DNA of 64,000 nucleotides, taken from Flavobacterium jumunjinense (GTDB taxonomy: Bacteria > Bacteroidota > Bacteroidia > Flavobacteriales > Flavobacteriaceae). The notes under the pieces were generated by a model. The model made no database searches. It was not told where the DNA came from and saw only the letters and a program-made list of their open reading frames with translations. The stretch's first letter is position 1; every line of letters starts with the position of its first letter. The position numbers and the translations under genes were made by a program. This document shows positions 33,974 to 43,498 of this stretch, one piece after another. The stretch is from assembly GCF_021650975.2 (NCBI RefSeq), contig NZ_CP091285.1, positions 3,596,001 through 3,660,000 of the forward strand. Direction: 5' to 3'.

Positions 33974-35191
33974 TTATCGATCACCTCGACTCGAATTTCC
34001 TCTTCCTGAGGAAGAACCTCTACTTGAAGTAGTATTTCCGCTTTGTTTTGAAGTACTTCTTGATTGTGTATTACTTCTACTTGAACTATTTCTTCTTGAA
34101 CTTGAGTTACTTCTTGATGAAGTATTGTTTCTAACTGAAGAGTTATTTCTTGAAGAAGTAGCTCTTGGTGTTGCATTTGTATTACTTCTTGTGGAAGCAT
34201 TGTTTCTAGATGTAGATCTAGGTGTTGTACTTGTATTACTTCTTGTAGAAGAGTAATCTCTAGTACTCGAAGTAGCTCTTGGTGTTGTATTTGTGTTGCT
34301 TCTTGTAGAAGAATAATCTCTAGTACTTGAAGTAGCTCTTGGTGTTGTATTTGAATTACTTCTTGTGGAAGAATGATCTCTATTTCCTCTAACGGATGAT
34401 GAGTTTCTTGTAGTTGTTAACTCTCTCGAACCAGCAACACGTGTTCTAATATTTCTATTTTGATCTAATTGATGTCTATTAGAATATCCACTATTTCTAT
34501 GCGAGAAAGATCGATTAGGATATCTTCTTTCATAACCATTAGCTCTTCTTCCATGATAATTATTATACCCATAACTACATCTTCTTGTGTTTACATAATG
34601 ATAGGAATGACTATGATTAATATGTATTGTAATATGGTTTCGATATCTAAAAATCGGGAAAGGATTCCAATAGCTATAGTAAGTAGGGTAGTAGTTCCAA
34701 CTCCAAGAAGAACAATAAGGACGGTAACTTGTTACCCAAAAGCTTGTATAGATTACTGGTCGGTGAACATATACTGGCTCATAAATATAATTATCACCAT
34801 ACATATAAACATCTCCAACAACTTGTACTTGTACATTGTTGTTTCTATCTCTGTCTACTTCTACAGATGCTACATCTTGATAAAGGTCTTTGTCTAAAAC
34901 AGCTTGTATAACAATGATATGTTCATTTCCTTCTACAGATTCTATTACTCTTAAATAATCTACAAAGTTATCATTGTTTAAGTCTAAATTAGAAATTTGA
35001 GATTCAGGATCATTTAATCTTCTCTCGAAATCTTCTAAATCGGCTGCGTCACCAAAAATTGTAGCAACTGCTCTTAAATCTAAATTATCACTGATGTCGC
35101 TATTATTCGCTCTAACAGTTGTTTTATCTTGCGCAAAGGAAGTTATGGCTAAGAATAAACTAAATATTCCGGTAAGTAAATTCGTTTTCAT
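33974..35191 (-). CDS. Exported Ser/Thr/Arg-rich repeat protein
   Basis: About 405 residues from the Met that gives a good signal peptide (ending ITSFAQ). A Met three codons upstream (35200) is also possible. Residues about 25-130 form a folded domain with a calcium-loop-like DLNNDNFVDYLRV segment. A Tyr/Trp/His-rich middle (about 145-235) follows. From about 255 the protein is a low-complexity Ser/Thr/Arg/Asn tail with 20-residue repeats of the type TTPRATSSTRDYSSTRSN. The tail is strongly basic. Such proteins are common in flavobacteria but have no assigned function. An envelope-associated role is only a guess. Confidence 0.75.
   Translation of the reverse strand: MKTNLLTGIFSLFLAITSFAQDKTTVRANNSDISDNLDLRAVATIFGDAADLEDFERRLNDPESQISNLDLNNDNFVDYLRVIESVEGNEHIIVIQAVLDKDLYQDVASVEVDRDRNNNVQVQVVGDVYMYGDNYIYEPVYVHRPVIYTSFWVTSYRPYCSSWSWNYYPTYYSYWNPFPIFRYRNHITIHINHSHSYHYVNTRRCSYGYNNYHGRRANGYERRYPNRSFSHRNSGYSNRHQLDQNRNIRTRVAGSRELTTTRNSSSVRGNRDHSSTRSNSNTTPRATSSTRDYSSTRSNTNTTPRATSSTRDYSSTRSNTSTTPRSTSRNNASTRSNTNATPRATSSRNNSSVRNNTSSRSNSSSRRNSSSRSNTQSRSTSKQSGNTTSSRGSSSGRGNSSRGDR
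34201..34380 (-). repeat. 60-bp in-frame tandem repeats
   Basis: Three near-identical 60-bp units (34201-34260, 34261-34320, 34321-34380) encode a 20-residue repeat in the Ser/Arg-rich tail. A more degenerate copy precedes them on the plus strand. The exact multiple of three keeps the frame, so copy number may vary between strains. Confidence 0.85.
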
Positions 35192-35249
35192 ATCATTCAA
35201 TATTTATAGTTTCTATATGAATGATTTCAATTATTGTGCCAATAATTTT

Positions 35250-35927
35250 TTAGGTAATTTTTTTAAGAGTAGTTTTATCTTTTAAAAGTATTTTTTTACC
35301 AACAATATCAATATATCCTTTTTTGTTAAATTCAGATAATAAACGAATGCAGCTTTCTGTGGCAGTTCCAATCATTCCAGCTAATTCTTCTCTAGATAAT
35401 AAAAGACGAATCGTTCCATCTTCATTACTACCAAAAGTATCTTCAAGATATAACAATGTTTCTGCTAACCTTTGTTTTACTGTTTTTTGAGCCATATTAA
35501 CCATATGGTCATCAGCTTCTTTTAAATCTCCACAAATGGTTCGCATTACATCCATAGAAAAATCATTATTTTGAGTAAAAAACTGTAAAATTTCAGCTTT
35601 AGGGATAAAACAAACTTCCATGTCTTCAAGAGCAACAGCAGATAGATTTGCAGATTCTTCACTAATCATAGAGCGTTGTCCTAAAAGTTCTCCAGGCTTA
35701 ACTAGTTTAATAATTTGATCTTTACCATTTGAACTCAATTTAGATAATTTACAAACACCATCTTTAATGCAATATATTCCATTGAGATTTTCACCTTCTT
35801 CAAAAAGAGATTGTCCTTTTTTTATAGTATAAGCTGTTTTACAATTGGCAACTTTAATAAGTTCGTCTTTTGTTAGTGCTTTTATAGAACTGAATTGTCT
35901 CACAATACATTGCTCACATTTGCTCAT
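35250..35927 (-). CDS. Crp/Fnr family transcriptional regulator (FNR-like)
   Basis: A 225-residue regulator with an N-terminal cyclic-nucleotide-binding-like domain and a C-terminal Crp-type helix-turn-helix (about 170-192, ELAGMIGTATESCIRLL). Cysteines at 4, 7 and 29, with further Cys at 53 and 59, give a CxxC plus distal Cys pattern that could ligate an FNR-like iron-sulfur cluster. It is divergent from ccoI, and an FNR-like palindrome lies between them. The same palindrome precedes ccoS and hemN. Oxygen-responsive control of cbb3 oxidase and haem synthesis is therefore likely. Confidence 0.88.
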   Translation of the reverse strand: MSKCEQCIVRQFSSIKALTKDELIKVANCKTAYTIKKGQSLFEEGENLNGIYCIKDGVCKLSKLSSNGKDQIIKLVKPGELLGQRSMISEESANLSAVALEDMEVCFIPKAEILQFFTQNNDFSMDVMRTICGDLKEADDHMVNMAQKTVKQRLAETLLYLEDTFGSNEDGTIRLLLSREELAGMIGTATESCIRLLSEFNKKGYIDIVGKKILLKDKTTLKKIT

Positions 35928-35964
35928 AGATGGGTAATTAAAGTTTTTACAAAGATACTTAAAG

Positions 35965-35980
35965 TATGATAAATATCATA
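35965..35980. promoter_or_regulatory. FNR-like box upstream of ccoI
   Basis: TATGATAAATATCATA contains ATGAT-N4-ATCAT, one base per half-site away from the FNR consensus TTGAT-N4-ATCAA. Its centre (35972.5) is 33 bp from the centre of the putative -7 box AAACTTTG (36002-36009) of ccoI. Confidence 0.75.
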
Positions 35981-36032
35981 TTTATAACTACTTGTTTTTT
36001 TAAACTTTGCACTAGGTATAAAAGAGCAAATT

Positions 36033-38411
36033 ATGGACACAAATAATTGTTTCCATTGTGGTAATGAAGTTATAAAAAAAGAAGAAATTATTTTTGACGA
36101 AAAATCGTTCTGCTGTAATGGTTGCAAGACTGTTTATGAGATTTTTAGTCAGAATGATTTAACATGCTATTATGATTTTGAAAATGCTCCTGGAGCAACA
36201 CCACAGGAAATAAAAGGAAAATATGATTTTTTAGATGATGAAAAAATTATTGCAAAACTTCTCGATTTTCAAGAAGACACAACATATATTATTTCACTGT
36301 ATGTTCCTCATATACATTGTAGTTCGTGTATTTGGATTTTGGAAAATCTTCAAAAACTTCAAGAAGGCATAAGTACGTCTCAGGTTAATTTTCCAGATAA
36401 GAAAGTAAGAATAACGTTCAATTCTTCAAGAGTTTCTCTTAAAGAATTGGTTTATTTATTAAGTTCAATTGGTTATGAACCCTACATAAGTCTAGATAAT
36501 TTTGAAGAAGGGAAAAAGAAAGTAGATAGAAGTTTAATTTATAAGCTTGGAATTGCATTTTTCTGCTTTGGAAATATCATGCTTTTATCTTTTCCTGAAT
36601 ATTTTGAAGTAGAAGAGTTTTGGATTAATCAGTATAGAGGTTTTTTTCGTTGGCTAATCTTTGCATTAGCGTTACCTTCTTTTTTCTATTCCGCAAGCGA
36701 TTATTATGTTTCAGCATATAAAAGTATTAAATCTAAAATGTTGAATATTGATATTCCTATTGCTTTAGGAATTTTAGTAATGTTCATTAGAAGTACTGTC
36801 GATATAGTCTTCGATTTGGGTCAAGGTTTTTTTGATAGTCTAACTGGATTGATATTTTTTATGCTTCTCGGAAAACTATTCCAACAAAAGACGTATAGTT
36901 TTCTATCTTTTGAGAGGGATTATAAATCGTATTTCCCTATCGCAATTACTAAAATAAACGCAGAAGGAAAAGAAATTCCTGTTCAGGTATATGATATTGA
37001 GAAAGGAGACCGATTACTGATTAGAAATCAAGAATTGATTCCTGTTGACGGGATTTTAATTTCCGATAAAGCTTCTATCGATTATAGTTTTGTTACAGGT
37101 GAGGCTATTCCGATTGATAAAAAATCAGGAGATAAAGTTTATGCGGGTGGTAAAATTATAGGGAATCTAGTAGAACTTGAAGTTTTATTTTCTGTTTCTC
37201 AAAGTTATTTAACGCAACTCTGGAGTAATGATGTTTTCCAGAAAAAAATAGATCAAAAACATAAAACGATTACCGATAAGATAAGTCAATATTTCACACC
37301 AATATTATTAGTGTTGGCTTTTATTGTGTTTGTTGTTTGGTTGTTTATAGATGTTTCTATGGCTTTTAATGTTTTAACAGCTATATTAATTGTTGCTTGT
37401 CCTTGCGCACTAGCTTTAACAGCCCCTTTTACATTAGGAAATGTGTTGCGAATAATGGGAAATCAGAAAATGTATTTGAAAAATGCAACCGTAATTGAGC
37501 AATTAGCAAAAGTAGATACGATTGTTTTCGATAAAACGGGAACTATTACCTCTAATAAAAAATCGTCAGTAGATTTTCACGGAGAAGTTTTATCTAGTGA
37601 TGAATTAAAGCGAATTAAAAGCATAATTAGAGGTTCGAACCATCCATTAAGTAGAAAAATTTACGATTATCTTCCAGAATTTGATACAATTGAAATAGAT
37701 GATTTTAATGAAATAACCGGTAAAGGAATTGAAGCTAAAATTAAGGGTGTTTTAATTCAAATTGGTTCTGCCTCTTTAGTAAACGTTTCGGAAAAAGAAA
37801 CTTCCAAACAAACGAAAGTGCATATAAAAATTGATGGTCTTTATAAAGGTTATTATTATTTTGATAATCAATATAGAAATGGAATAGAGGAGTTGTTTAG
37901 AAGTTTAAGTGCTAAGTATGAATTGAAGATTCTTTCTGGAGATAATGATGGTGAAAAAGAAACTTTACATGAACTTTTACCTAATAATACAGAATTAATT
38001 TTCAATCAAAAACCGGAGCAAAAGCTGGAATATATAGAAAAGTTACAATTACAAGGTAAAAATGTAATGATGATTGGTGACGGATTAAATGATGCTGGTG
38101 CCTTAGCGCAAAGTAATGTTGGAATTTCTATTTCAGAAAATGTAAATGTATTTTCTCCTGCTTGCGATGGAATTATGGATGCTAGTCAGTTTTCAAAAAT
38201 TGGTTACTATTTGAAATTTTCAAAAAACGCAATGCGAACTATTTATATGAGTTTTGGACTTTCATTATTATATAACTTAGTAGGCTTATCTTTTGCAATA
38301 ACAGGGAATTTATCACCTTTGGTTGCCGCTATAATTATGCCGCTGAGCTCAATAACAGTTGTTAGTTTTGTAACCATTATGTCTAACTATTATGCAAAGA
38401 AGAAATGTTAA
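36033..38411 (+). CDS. ccoI: Copper-transporting P-type ATPase for cbb3 oxidase assembly (CcoI/FixI type)
   Basis: A 792-residue P1B-type ATPase. It opens with a Cys-rich metal-binding region (CFHCGN and CCNGC, residues about 5-33) and a heavy-metal-associated domain with HCSSC (Cys96, Cys99). Eight membrane helices include the CPC motif (Cys456-Pro-Cys458), and the phosphorylation site is DKTGT (Asp500). It would export copper to the periplasm for the CuB centre of the cbb3 oxidase. It precedes ccoS and ccoNO, and an FNR-like box lies upstream. Confidence 0.94.
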   Translation: MDTNNCFHCGNEVIKKEEIIFDEKSFCCNGCKTVYEIFSQNDLTCYYDFENAPGATPQEIKGKYDFLDDEKIIAKLLDFQEDTTYIISLYVPHIHCSSCIWILENLQKLQEGISTSQVNFPDKKVRITFNSSRVSLKELVYLLSSIGYEPYISLDNFEEGKKKVDRSLIYKLGIAFFCFGNIMLLSFPEYFEVEEFWINQYRGFFRWLIFALALPSFFYSASDYYVSAYKSIKSKMLNIDIPIALGILVMFIRSTVDIVFDLGQGFFDSLTGLIFFMLLGKLFQQKTYSFLSFERDYKSYFPIAITKINAEGKEIPVQVYDIEKGDRLLIRNQELIPVDGILISDKASIDYSFVTGEAIPIDKKSGDKVYAGGKIIGNLVELEVLFSVSQSYLTQLWSNDVFQKKIDQKHKTITDKISQYFTPILLVLAFIVFVVWLFIDVSMAFNVLTAILIVACPCALALTAPFTLGNVLRIMGNQKMYLKNATVIEQLAKVDTIVFDKTGTITSNKKSSVDFHGEVLSSDELKRIKSIIRGSNHPLSRKIYDYLPEFDTIEIDDFNEITGKGIEAKIKGVLIQIGSASLVNVSEKETSKQTKVHIKIDGLYKGYYYFDNQYRNGIEELFRSLSAKYELKILSGDNDGEKETLHELLPNNTELIFNQKPEQKLEYIEKLQLQGKNVMMIGDGLNDAGALAQSNVGISISENVNVFSPACDGIMDASQFSKIGYYLKFSKNAMRTIYMSFGLSLLYNLVGLSFAITGNLSPLVAAIIMPLSSITVVSFVTIMSNYYAKKKC

Positions 38412-38424
38412 TTTTTTTAACAGA

Positions 38425-38440
38425 TATGACAAATATCATA
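38425..38440. promoter_or_regulatory. FNR-like box upstream of ccoS-ccoNO
   Basis: TATGACAAATATCATA (ATGAC-N4-ATCAT) sits in the 76-bp gap between ccoI and ccoS. Its centre (38432.5) is 33 bp from the centre of TAACTTTG (38462-38469), a perfect TAnnTTTG -7 box. Confidence 0.8.
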
Positions 38441-38461
38441 TTTTAAGAAATTGCCAAAAAC

Positions 38462-38469
38462 TAACTTTG
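38462..38469 (+). promoter_or_regulatory. Putative -7 box of the ccoS-ccoNOQP unit
   Basis: TAACTTTG matches TAnnTTTG and lies 18 bp before the ccoS start. The FNR-like box upstream would be centred close to -42, the usual position for class II activation. Confidence 0.65.
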
Positions 38470-38487
38470 CTGTATAAATTTTAAGGT

Positions 38488-38679
38488 ATGAGTGTAATTT
38501 ACATATTAATCACAATCAGTATAGTAGTTGCTGTTGGATTTTTAGCCGCTTTTATAAGAGCTGTTAAAACCGGACAGTATGACGATGACTATACTCCATC
38601 AGTCAGAATGCTATTTGACGATGAATTAAAGAAGAATCCAAAAAAAATAATTAAAGTAGAAAAACAAAAATCAATCTAA
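38488..38679 (+). CDS. ccoS: cbb3-type cytochrome oxidase assembly protein CcoS
   Basis: A 63-residue single-span membrane protein with N-terminal hydrophobic segment (about 3-25) and the D-D-x-Y-T-P-S-x-R-M-L-F-D-D pattern typical of CcoS. The family is needed for cofactor insertion into cbb3 oxidase. It is encoded three bases before ccoNO. Confidence 0.9.
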   Translation: MSVIYILITISIVVAVGFLAAFIRAVKTGQYDDDYTPSVRMLFDDELKKNPKKIIKVEKQKSI

Positions 38680-38682
38680 ATT

Positions 38683-40878
38683 ATGGAGATGCAACAATTT
38701 TATTACGACAACAAAATTGTAAAGAAATTCCTTTATGCGAGTATCTTATTTGGAGTTGTTGGTATGCTAGTAGGTTTAATAGTAGCATTTATGTTCCTTT
38801 TTCCAAACATGACCGATGGGATTCCTTGGTTAAGTTTCGGAAGATTAAGACCACTACATACAAATGCAGTAATTTTTGCTTTTGTTGGTAATGCAATATT
38901 CGCAGGGGTTTATTATTCCTTGCAACGTTTGTTAAAGACAAGAATGTATAGCGATGTATTAAGTACAATTAATTTCTGGGGTTGGCAATTAATCATTGTT
39001 GCTGCAGCAATTACGCTTCCTTTAGGTTATACAACTTCAAAAGAATATGCAGAATTAGAATGGCCAATAGATATAGCAATTGCTTTAATTTGGGTAGTTT
39101 TTGGTATTAATATGATTATGACAATTCTAAGAAGAAGAGAGCGTCATTTATATGTTGCCATTTGGTTCTATTTAGCAACATTTATTACAGTAGCTGTTCT
39201 TCATATTTTTAATAGTTTAGAATTGCCAGTTTCTGCAATGAAAAGTTATTCTGTTTATGCAGGTGTTCAAGATGCATTAGTGCAATGGTGGTATGGTCAT
39301 AATGCAGTAGCATTTTTCCTAACAACACCGTTCCTTGGTTTAATGTACTATTTTGTACCAAAAGTAGCTAATAGACCGGTTTATTCATATAGATTATCGA
39401 TTATCCATTTCTGGTCATTAATCTTCCTATACATATGGGCAGGACCACATCACTTATTATATACAGCTTTACCAGATTGGGCTCAAAACTTAGGAGTTGT
39501 TTTTTCAATCATGTTGATCGCTCCATCTTGGGGAGGTATGATTAATGGACTATTAACTTTAAGAGGAGTTTGGGATAAAGTACGTACAGAACCTGTTTTA
39601 AAATTCTTTGTAGTTGGTATTACAGGTTATGGTATGGCAACTTTTGAAGGACCAATGTTATCGCTTAAAAATGTAAATGCTATTGCGCATTATACAGACT
39701 GGATCGTTGCTCACGTTCACGTTGGAGCTTTAGCTTGGAACGGATTCATGACATTTGGTATGATTTATTGGTTAATACCAAGAATGACAAAAACAAAATT
39801 ATATTCTACAGGCTTAGCAAATTTCCATTTCTGGATAGGTACTTTAGGTATTATTTTATATGCTCTTCCAATGTATGTTGCAGGATTTATGCAAGCTTCA
39901 ATGTGGGATCAATTCAAACCAGACGGAACATTACAATATGGAAACTTCCTTGAAACAGTAACTGAAATTATGCCTTTCTATTTAATGAGAGCTATTGGTG
40001 GTTGCTTATTTATAACTGGATTATTAGTATTGGTATATAATATTATTCAAACGGTAAGAAAAGGTTCTGCTGTAGAAGATGAATTAGCAGAAGCTCCAGC
40101 ACTTACTAAGATTGCTGCAGGAAGAATGAAAGGTGAAAAATTCCACCCTTGGTTAGAAAGAAAACCAATTCAATTAGCCATTTTAGCAACAATTGCTATT
40201 CTAATTGGAGGAATTATTCAAATTGTACCAACAATTATGGTAAAAACGAATATACCAACAATATCAGAAGTTAAACCATACACTCCATTAGAATTAGAAG
40301 GTAGAGATATTTATATACGTGAAGGTTGTAATAACTGCCACTCTCAAATGATTCGTCCGTTCCGTTCAGAAGTAATGCGCTATGGAGAATATTCTAAAGC
40401 AGGTGAATTTGTATATGATCATCCATTTTTATGGGGGTCTAAACGTACAGGTCCAGATTTAGCGAGAGAAGGTGTTCCAGGAAAACCAAATAATGGAGGA
40501 AGACCAGACGATTGGCACTTTAACCACATGTGGGACCCACAAAGTACTTCAGATGGTTCTATAATGCCTGGATACAAGTGGATCATTAGAAATAAATTAG
40601 ATACATCGGCTACGCAAGATAAAATGAGAGCAATGCAAACTTTAGGTGTTCCATATACCGATTTAGAAGTAAAAACAGCTATGGACTCAATTGCGAAGCA
40701 AGCAGCTAAAATTGAAGTGAATTTGTTGAAAAACAAAGACATCAAGAAAACATTTGATGAACTAAAAGCAACAAAAGGTTCAGATTTTGTTCCTGCAAGA
40801 GATAGAGAAATCGTTGCCTTGATTGCCTATTTGCAAAGATTGGGTACAGATATTACCAAACAAGATAATGCTAAATAA
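38683..40878 (+). CDS. ccoNO: cbb3-type cytochrome c oxidase fused subunits I/II (CcoNO)
   Basis: A 731-residue fusion of the catalytic haem-copper subunit CcoN (about residues 1-475, 12 or more membrane helices with HVHVG and GPHH His ligand segments) and the monohaem cytochrome CcoO (about 490-731). The haem c site is GCNNCHS (Cys549, Cys552, His553). It reduces O2 at high affinity. The fusion is characteristic of Bacteroidota. It is followed by ccoQ and ccoP. Confidence 0.96.
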   Translation: MEMQQFYYDNKIVKKFLYASILFGVVGMLVGLIVAFMFLFPNMTDGIPWLSFGRLRPLHTNAVIFAFVGNAIFAGVYYSLQRLLKTRMYSDVLSTINFWGWQLIIVAAAITLPLGYTTSKEYAELEWPIDIAIALIWVVFGINMIMTILRRRERHLYVAIWFYLATFITVAVLHIFNSLELPVSAMKSYSVYAGVQDALVQWWYGHNAVAFFLTTPFLGLMYYFVPKVANRPVYSYRLSIIHFWSLIFLYIWAGPHHLLYTALPDWAQNLGVVFSIMLIAPSWGGMINGLLTLRGVWDKVRTEPVLKFFVVGITGYGMATFEGPMLSLKNVNAIAHYTDWIVAHVHVGALAWNGFMTFGMIYWLIPRMTKTKLYSTGLANFHFWIGTLGIILYALPMYVAGFMQASMWDQFKPDGTLQYGNFLETVTEIMPFYLMRAIGGCLFITGLLVLVYNIIQTVRKGSAVEDELAEAPALTKIAAGRMKGEKFHPWLERKPIQLAILATIAILIGGIIQIVPTIMVKTNIPTISEVKPYTPLELEGRDIYIREGCNNCHSQMIRPFRSEVMRYGEYSKAGEFVYDHPFLWGSKRTGPDLAREGVPGKPNNGGRPDDWHFNHMWDPQSTSDGSIMPGYKWIIRNKLDTSATQDKMRAMQTLGVPYTDLEVKTAMDSIAKQAAKIEVNLLKNKDIKKTFDELKATKGSDFVPARDREIVALIAYLQRLGTDITKQDNAK

Positions 40879-40885
40879 TTGAGAT

Positions 40886-41053
40886 ATGCTAAAATTTATA
40901 AAACATAACTTAGAGACTATTTCTGGTGTTGAAATATATCCAATTATATCATTAGTAATTTTCTTTTCCTTTTTTGTTGGATTGTTCTTCTGGGTATCCA
41001 GTTATAAGAAAGACAAGATTAAGGAACTAAGTGAGATGCCAATCAAAGATTAA
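40886..41053 (+). CDS. ccoQ: cbb3 oxidase small subunit CcoQ
   Basis: A 55-residue ORF beginning MLKFIKHNLETISGVEIYP, with one membrane helix (about residues 19-38) and a charged tail. It lies 7 bp after ccoNO and 17 bp before ccoP, the standard position of CcoQ, and matches the family in size and topology. CcoQ stabilises the oxidase. Confidence 0.88.
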   Translation: MLKFIKHNLETISGVEIYPIISLVIFFSFFVGLFFWVSSYKKDKIKELSEMPIKD

Positions 41054-41070
41054 TTTTTAAAGATTTTAAA

Positions 41071-42003
41071 ATGAAAAACATAATCCCTTCATACGTAAGA
41101 GTTCCATTATTATTTGCTACTGTTTTTGCAGGAATGGAATTCTTTATAGACTCAGGAGATAAACCCGCTTTTATTGAATATCCAATGGTATCATTATTTT
41201 TAGGAGTATTTTTATTCCTACTTATAGCGATAGAAATTGTAATCAGTGCGGTAGATAAAGTAACCTATCAATTATTAAGTGAAGAACAGAAAAAGCAATT
41301 AGAAGAAGCGCAATCTTTTTCATTTGCTGATAGTAAACTATATAAAAGCTTAACACGTTCTAAAGCCATTGAAGAAGAGGCAGACGTAATGCTAGATCAT
41401 GATTATGATGGTATTAAGGAGCTAGATAATGTATTGCCACCATGGTGGGTCTATTTATTCTATGGTTGTATTGTTTTTGCTGTTGTTTATTTAGTACGTT
41501 TCCATATTATTGGAGATTATACTCAAAAAGAAGAGTATGAAATGGCACTTGTTGAAGCTCAAAAAGAACATGAAGAATATCTAAAAGCGAACCCAATTCA
41601 AGTAAATGTAGATAATGTAGAATTATTAACAGACGAAGCAAGCATTGCAGAAGGAAAGAAAATTTTTGGAGAAAGTTGTGTGGCTTGTCACGGTGCTAAC
41701 CTTCAAGGAGGAATTGGTCCAAACTTAACAGACAATCATTGGATAAATGGCGGAGGAGTTAAGAACATCTTTAAATTAATTTCAGAAGGGAGTACTAAAA
41801 ACCCAACAATGGCTCCTTGGAAAGACGTCATAAAATCAACAGATATTCAAAAAATAGCGAGTTACATTATTTCTTTAGAAGGTTCAAATCCTAGCGAAGC
41901 AAAAGCACCAGAAGGAGAAATTTGGGTTGCTGAAGGAACTACAGAAACTGCTGCACCAACTGAAAAAGTTGAAACTGTGGTAGATTCTTTAACTACAAAA
42001 TAA
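41071..42003 (+). CDS. ccoP: cbb3 oxidase cytochrome c subunit CcoP
   Basis: A 310-residue membrane-anchored cytochrome. Two N-terminal hydrophobic segments are followed by the CcoP-specific region with LDNVLPPWWVYLFYG. A single haem c site is visible, CVACHG (Cys203, Cys206, His207), where proteobacterial CcoP has two. It passes electrons to the oxidase. The C-terminal tail is Ala/Glu/Thr-rich. A terminator-like hairpin follows. Confidence 0.93.
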   Translation: MKNIIPSYVRVPLLFATVFAGMEFFIDSGDKPAFIEYPMVSLFLGVFLFLLIAIEIVISAVDKVTYQLLSEEQKKQLEEAQSFSFADSKLYKSLTRSKAIEEEADVMLDHDYDGIKELDNVLPPWWVYLFYGCIVFAVVYLVRFHIIGDYTQKEEYEMALVEAQKEHEEYLKANPIQVNVDNVELLTDEASIAEGKKIFGESCVACHGANLQGGIGPNLTDNHWINGGGVKNIFKLISEGSTKNPTMAPWKDVIKSTDIQKIASYIISLEGSNPSEAKAPEGEIWVAEGTTETAAPTEKVETVVDSLTTK

Positions 42004-42007
42004 TAAT

Positions 42008-42036
42008 AAAAGGTTTAGTATTTTGCTAAACCTTTT
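42008..42036 (+). terminator. Hairpin between ccoP and ccoG
   Basis: An 11-bp stem, aaaaggtttag (42008-42018) and ctaaacctttt (42026-42036). It may end the oxidase transcript or reduce readthrough to ccoG. Confidence 0.7.
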
Positions 42037-42053
42037 ATTTAATATATAAAAAA

Positions 42054-43472
42054 ATGGCAAAATTACCTGATGAAAGCTTTAGAGATACCATTGGAACAAT
42101 CAATGAAGAAGGAAAAAGGAATTTTATTTTTCCAAAGAAACCAGTTGGTAAGCTTTATGAAAAAAGAAAATTAGTTAGTTATGGTCTTTTAATTTTTCTA
42201 TTATCTGCACCATTCATTAAAATTAATGGCAATCAGTTGTTATTATTTAATGTTCTTGAAAGAAAATTTTCAATATTTGGCTTTCCATTTTGGCCACAAG
42301 ACTTCTATTTGTTTGTTATTTCTATGATAATAGGAGTAGTTGGGTTAACACTCTTTACTGTAGCATTTGGTAGAATATTCTGCGGTTGGTTTTGTCCGCA
42401 AACTATTTTCTTAGAGATGGTTTTCCGTAGAATAGAATATTGGATAGATGGAGATAGAGGTGCTCAAATGCGATTAGCGAAACAAGAGTGGAATGCTGAA
42501 AAAATTAAAAAACGTATTTCAAAGTGGATTATATTCTTCATCATTTCATTTTTAATTGCTAATGTATTTTTAGCTTATTTAATTGGTGGTGATACAGTAA
42601 TAGAACATGTAATTGATGGACCGTTAGAAAATGGTAAAACACTAATAGCATTATTAATTTTCACTGGAGTATTCTATTTCATTTTCGCATGGTTTAGAGA
42701 ACAAGTATGTATTATTGCTTGTCCATATGGAAGAATGCAAGGCGTACTTTTAGACAATAAATCGATTAATGTTGCCTATGATCACATTCGTGGTGAAGGT
42801 GAAATTGGAAGAGCAAAATGGGACAAAAGAGAAGATAGAGCAGAATCTGGTAAAGGAGACTGTATCGATTGCAAACAATGTATTCATGTTTGTCCAACAG
42901 GAATAGATATCCGTAACGGTACACAATTAGAATGTATAAATTGTACAGCTTGTATCGATGAGTGTGATACAATAATGGATAAAGTCGGATTGCCAAAAGG
43001 TTTAATTCGTTATGCAAGTGAAGATGAGATTGTAAAGAAAGAAAAGTTCAAAATAACAGCTAGAATGAAAGGCTATATAGCCGTTTTAACTATATTAATT
43101 GGTATTCTAATTGGTTTACTTTTCTTAAGAAATGATGTAGAAGCGAAAGTACTTCGATTACCGGGACAATTATACCAACAAAAAGGAGAAATAATTAGCA
43201 ATGTTTTCACCTATAAAATAATTAACAAAACGGTTAAGGATTTCGATAACATAACAATAAAGCTTGAAAAACCAGATGGAGAAGTAAAACTAGTTGGAAA
43301 TACGCATATCAAAATTTTAGCCGAAAAATCGTTTCAAGGCACATTATTTATAAAAATTAATGCTAAAGATTTGCATGAAGATAAAATGAAGATAAAATTA
43401 GGCTTCTATAATGATGGCAAATTAATTGAAACAACAACAACAACTTTTTTAGGGCCTAGATCATTCAAGTAG
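42054..43472 (+). CDS. ccoG: cbb3 oxidase accessory protein CcoG (4Fe-4S membrane protein)
   Basis: A 472-residue membrane protein with five or so helices and an N-terminal CGWFCPQT motif of the NapH/RdxA type. Residues about 262-305 carry two ferredoxin-like Cys clusters (CIDCKQCIHVCP and CINCTACIDEC). A C-terminal Ig-like periplasmic domain follows the last helix. CcoG is a cupric reductase supplying Cu(I) to cbb3 assembly. It is followed by ccoH after 26 bp. Confidence 0.94.
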   Translation: MAKLPDESFRDTIGTINEEGKRNFIFPKKPVGKLYEKRKLVSYGLLIFLLSAPFIKINGNQLLLFNVLERKFSIFGFPFWPQDFYLFVISMIIGVVGLTLFTVAFGRIFCGWFCPQTIFLEMVFRRIEYWIDGDRGAQMRLAKQEWNAEKIKKRISKWIIFFIISFLIANVFLAYLIGGDTVIEHVIDGPLENGKTLIALLIFTGVFYFIFAWFREQVCIIACPYGRMQGVLLDNKSINVAYDHIRGEGEIGRAKWDKREDRAESGKGDCIDCKQCIHVCPTGIDIRNGTQLECINCTACIDECDTIMDKVGLPKGLIRYASEDEIVKKEKFKITARMKGYIAVLTILIGILIGLLFLRNDVEAKVLRLPGQLYQQKGEIISNVFTYKIINKTVKDFDNITIKLEKPDGEVKLVGNTHIKILAEKSFQGTLFIKINAKDLHEDKMKIKLGFYNDGKLIETTTTTFLGPRSFK

Positions 43473-43498
43473 GTTTTTAAAAATAAAAACATAAAGAG

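Noticed and set aside
33904..34256. Overlapping ORFs on both strands in the Ser/Arg repeat region
   Set aside because: They arise from the repeated codons of the real minus-strand gene and have biased Glu/Leu composition.
38683..40878. CcoN-CcoO fusion as an assembly or frameshift error
   Set aside because: Fused CcoNO is normal in Bacteroidota and the reading frame is continuous with all ligands present.
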